A DNA stretch of 6,986 nt from contig CALDNM010000038.1 in NCBI GenBank assembly GCA_937915045.1, positions 1-6,986 on the forward strand, in the 5' to 3' direction. The position numbers and the translations under genes are program-made. A model generated the notes under the pieces. The model made no database searches. It saw nothing but the letters and a program-made list of their open reading frames with translations, and was not told where the DNA came from. Origin of the DNA: an uncultured Clostridia bacterium (lineage in GTDB: Bacteria > Bacillota > Clostridia > Peptostreptococcales > Anaerovoracaceae). Below, one piece after another: positions 5,574 to 6,986 of the stretch. Each line of letters begins with the position of its first letter. Position 1 is the stretch's first letter.

Positions 5574-6986
5574 ATGGCTGATATGAAATTTCTGGAACTT
5601 CTGTCGAAAGAATTTCCGAACAGAAAGGCGGCTACCGGAGAAATAATAAACCTTAGGGCGATACTTGCTCTGCCGAAGGGGACGGAATATTTCCTGTCCG
5701 ATCTTCACGGAGAGGACGAGGCGTTCAGGCATATGATCACGAGCGCGTCCGGAACTATAAGGGCGAAGATAGACGAGCATTTCGGAGATGAGATGAGCCA
5801 TGAGGAGAGAGACGATCTCGCCGCGCTCATATACAATCCTCAGGCGGAGATCGCGAGGAGAAAACTGGACACGGCCGATTTCGACAGCTGGTGCCGCAGG
5901 AATATTTACAGCCTCATAGTGATATGCCAGTCTGTATCGACGAAATATACGAGGTCGAAAGTCCGTAAAAGACTGCCGAAGTACTGGGGATATTCTATGG
6001 ATGAACTCCTGCACGCGGATGACGAAGCGAATAAATCGCATTACTACAGCGAAATTTTCTCGTCTATAATAGAGAGCGGTATGGCGGAGGATTTCATCTG
6101 CGAGATGGCGGAGACGATCTCGAGCCTCGCTGTGGATAAACTTCATATCATAGGCGATGTGTTCGACAGAGGGTCGCATCCTGACAGGATCATGGATTAT
6201 CTGATGGACTATCACGATGTCGATTTCCAGTGGGGCAATCACGATATCGCGTGGATGGGCGCAGCGGCGGGGAGCTGGGCGTGCATCACGAACGTGCTGA
6301 GAATGAATATAAGTTATTATAATTTCGACATGCTGGAGGTCGGTTACGGGATCAACCTGAGACCGCTGTCGGCGTTCGCTCTCGAAGTTTACGGAGATGA
6401 TCCGTGCGAGGCGTTCAGGCCGAAGATCATAGAGACATCGCAGTTCGATCCTGTGGATCCCGCGCTTGCGGCGAAGATGCACAAGGCGATCGCGATCTGT
6501 CAGTTCAAAGTAGAGGGGCAGAGGATAAAGGCGCATCCGGAATATCATCTGGAAAACAGGCTTCTGCTCGACAAGATCGATTACGAAAATGGCACGATCG
6601 AGATAAAAGGAAAGACATACGAGCTTCGCGACACGAATTTCCCGACTATCGATCCGAAAGATCCATATAAACTCACTCATGATGAAGAGAGAGTGCTGCA
6701 GAATCTCACGGCGTCGATAATGCGCAGTGAAAAGCTGCAGAAACACATCCGCTTCATGTTCGCGCACGGAGCGCTCTATAAAATACAGAACGGGAATCTC
6801 ATGTATCACGGGTGTATACCGATGGACGCTGACGGGAAATTCCTCGACGTCACGCTGAACGGTTCGACAAATCACGGCAAGGCGCTGTTCGACTATCTGG
6901 ACGAGCAGGTGAGACTGGCTTATTTCAACCCGAAAAAATCGGAAGAGACCGGGCACTCGGGAGATCTCATGTGGTACCTCTGGCTC
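5574..6986 (+). CDS. fbp: Class III fructose-1,6-bisphosphatase, C-terminus beyond the window
   Basis: The enzyme removes the 1-phosphate from fructose 1,6-bisphosphate in gluconeogenesis. The frame is open from ATG 5574 to the last base, 471 codons with no stop; complete class III enzymes are about 640-670 residues, so roughly the last quarter is missing. Class III FBPases are Firmicutes-type metallophosphatases unrelated to classes I and II. Motifs visible: SDLHGE (D43, H45), GDVFDRG (194-200; D195, D198, R199), WGNHD (220-224; N222, H223) and YHGCIP (411-416; H412), all metal- or phosphate-binding elements of the calcineurin-like fold. The N-terminal EIINLRAILALPKGTEYF is also characteristic. 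AAGGA at 5562-5566 is seven bases before ATG. It starts 16 bp after fumB, with no terminator between them, so the three genes probably share one transcript. Confidence 0.95.
   Translation, partial: MADMKFLELLSKEFPNRKAATGEIINLRAILALPKGTEYFLSDLHGEDEAFRHMITSASGTIRAKIDEHFGDEMSHEERDDLAALIYNPQAEIARRKLDTADFDSWCRRNIYSLIVICQSVSTKYTRSKVRKRLPKYWGYSMDELLHADDEANKSHYYSEIFSSIIESGMAEDFICEMAETISSLAVDKLHIIGDVFDRGSHPDRIMDYLMDYHDVDFQWGNHDIAWMGAAAGSWACITNVLRMNISYYNFDMLEVGYGINLRPLSAFALEVYGDDPCEAFRPKIIETSQFDPVDPALAAKMHKAIAICQFKVEGQRIKAHPEYHLENRLLLDKIDYENGTIEIKGKTYELRDTNFPTIDPKDPYKLTHDEERVLQNLTASIMRSEKLQKHIRFMFAHGALYKIQNGNLMYHGCIPMDADGKFLDVTLNGSTNHGKALFDYLDEQVRLAYFNPKKSEETGHSGDLMWYLWL

Noticed and set aside
5481..6956. 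491-codon open frame on the minus strand
   Set aside because: It lies entirely opposite fumB and fbp, whose products are clearly recognised. The translation is rich in Arg, His and Ile with no recognisable family. The openness comes from codon bias in the sense genes.

Overview
The window looks like ordinary chromosome from an anaerobic Firmicute, most likely a Clostridia-type organism. This rests on the gene content: a CBS/DRTGG-containing family II pyrophosphatase, a rubrerythrin, a small FeoB-associated Cys-rich membrane protein, a two-subunit oxygen-sensitive [4Fe-4S] fumarase and a class III fructose-1,6-bisphosphatase. Strong AGGAGG-type ribosome sites and AT-rich sigma-A-like promoters agree with it. 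Codon use favours AGA/AGG for Arg and ATA/ATC for Ile at a roughly balanced GC content. I cannot name a genus. All genes are on the + strand and no mobile element, tRNA, rRNA or CRISPR array is visible.

Layout: (1) Positions 1-19 form a hairpin that probably ends the transcript of a gene lying off the left edge. (2) Positions 61-3056 hold a promoter and a two-gene unit: murA (peptidoglycan precursor synthesis, GTG start at 123) and ppaC (adenine-nucleotide-regulated pyrophosphatase), 18 bp apart. (3) Positions 3057-3764 hold a short spacer with a putative promoter and inverted repeat, then rubrerythrin and its terminator. (4) Positions 3789-4072 hold a self-contained small transcription unit, with its own promoter and terminator, encoding a 53-residue Cys-rich membrane protein of the FeoB-associated type; no feoB is present. 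(5) Positions 4077-6986 hold a good promoter with a perfect TATAAT, then fumarase alpha, fumarase beta and class III FBPase, 13 and 16 bp apart. The last gene runs off the right edge.

Functionally, murA/ppaC link cell-wall building and pyrophosphate removal. Rubrerythrin, the Cys-rich peptide and the Fe-S fumarase are all iron- or redox-related. Fumarase with FBPase suggests a C4-dicarboxylate and gluconeogenic carbon-flow unit. I see no clearly new biological system. The points most worth a second look are the orphan FeoB-associated peptide between two iron-enzyme units, the inverted repeat over the rubrerythrin promoter, and the fumarase-FBPase operon.
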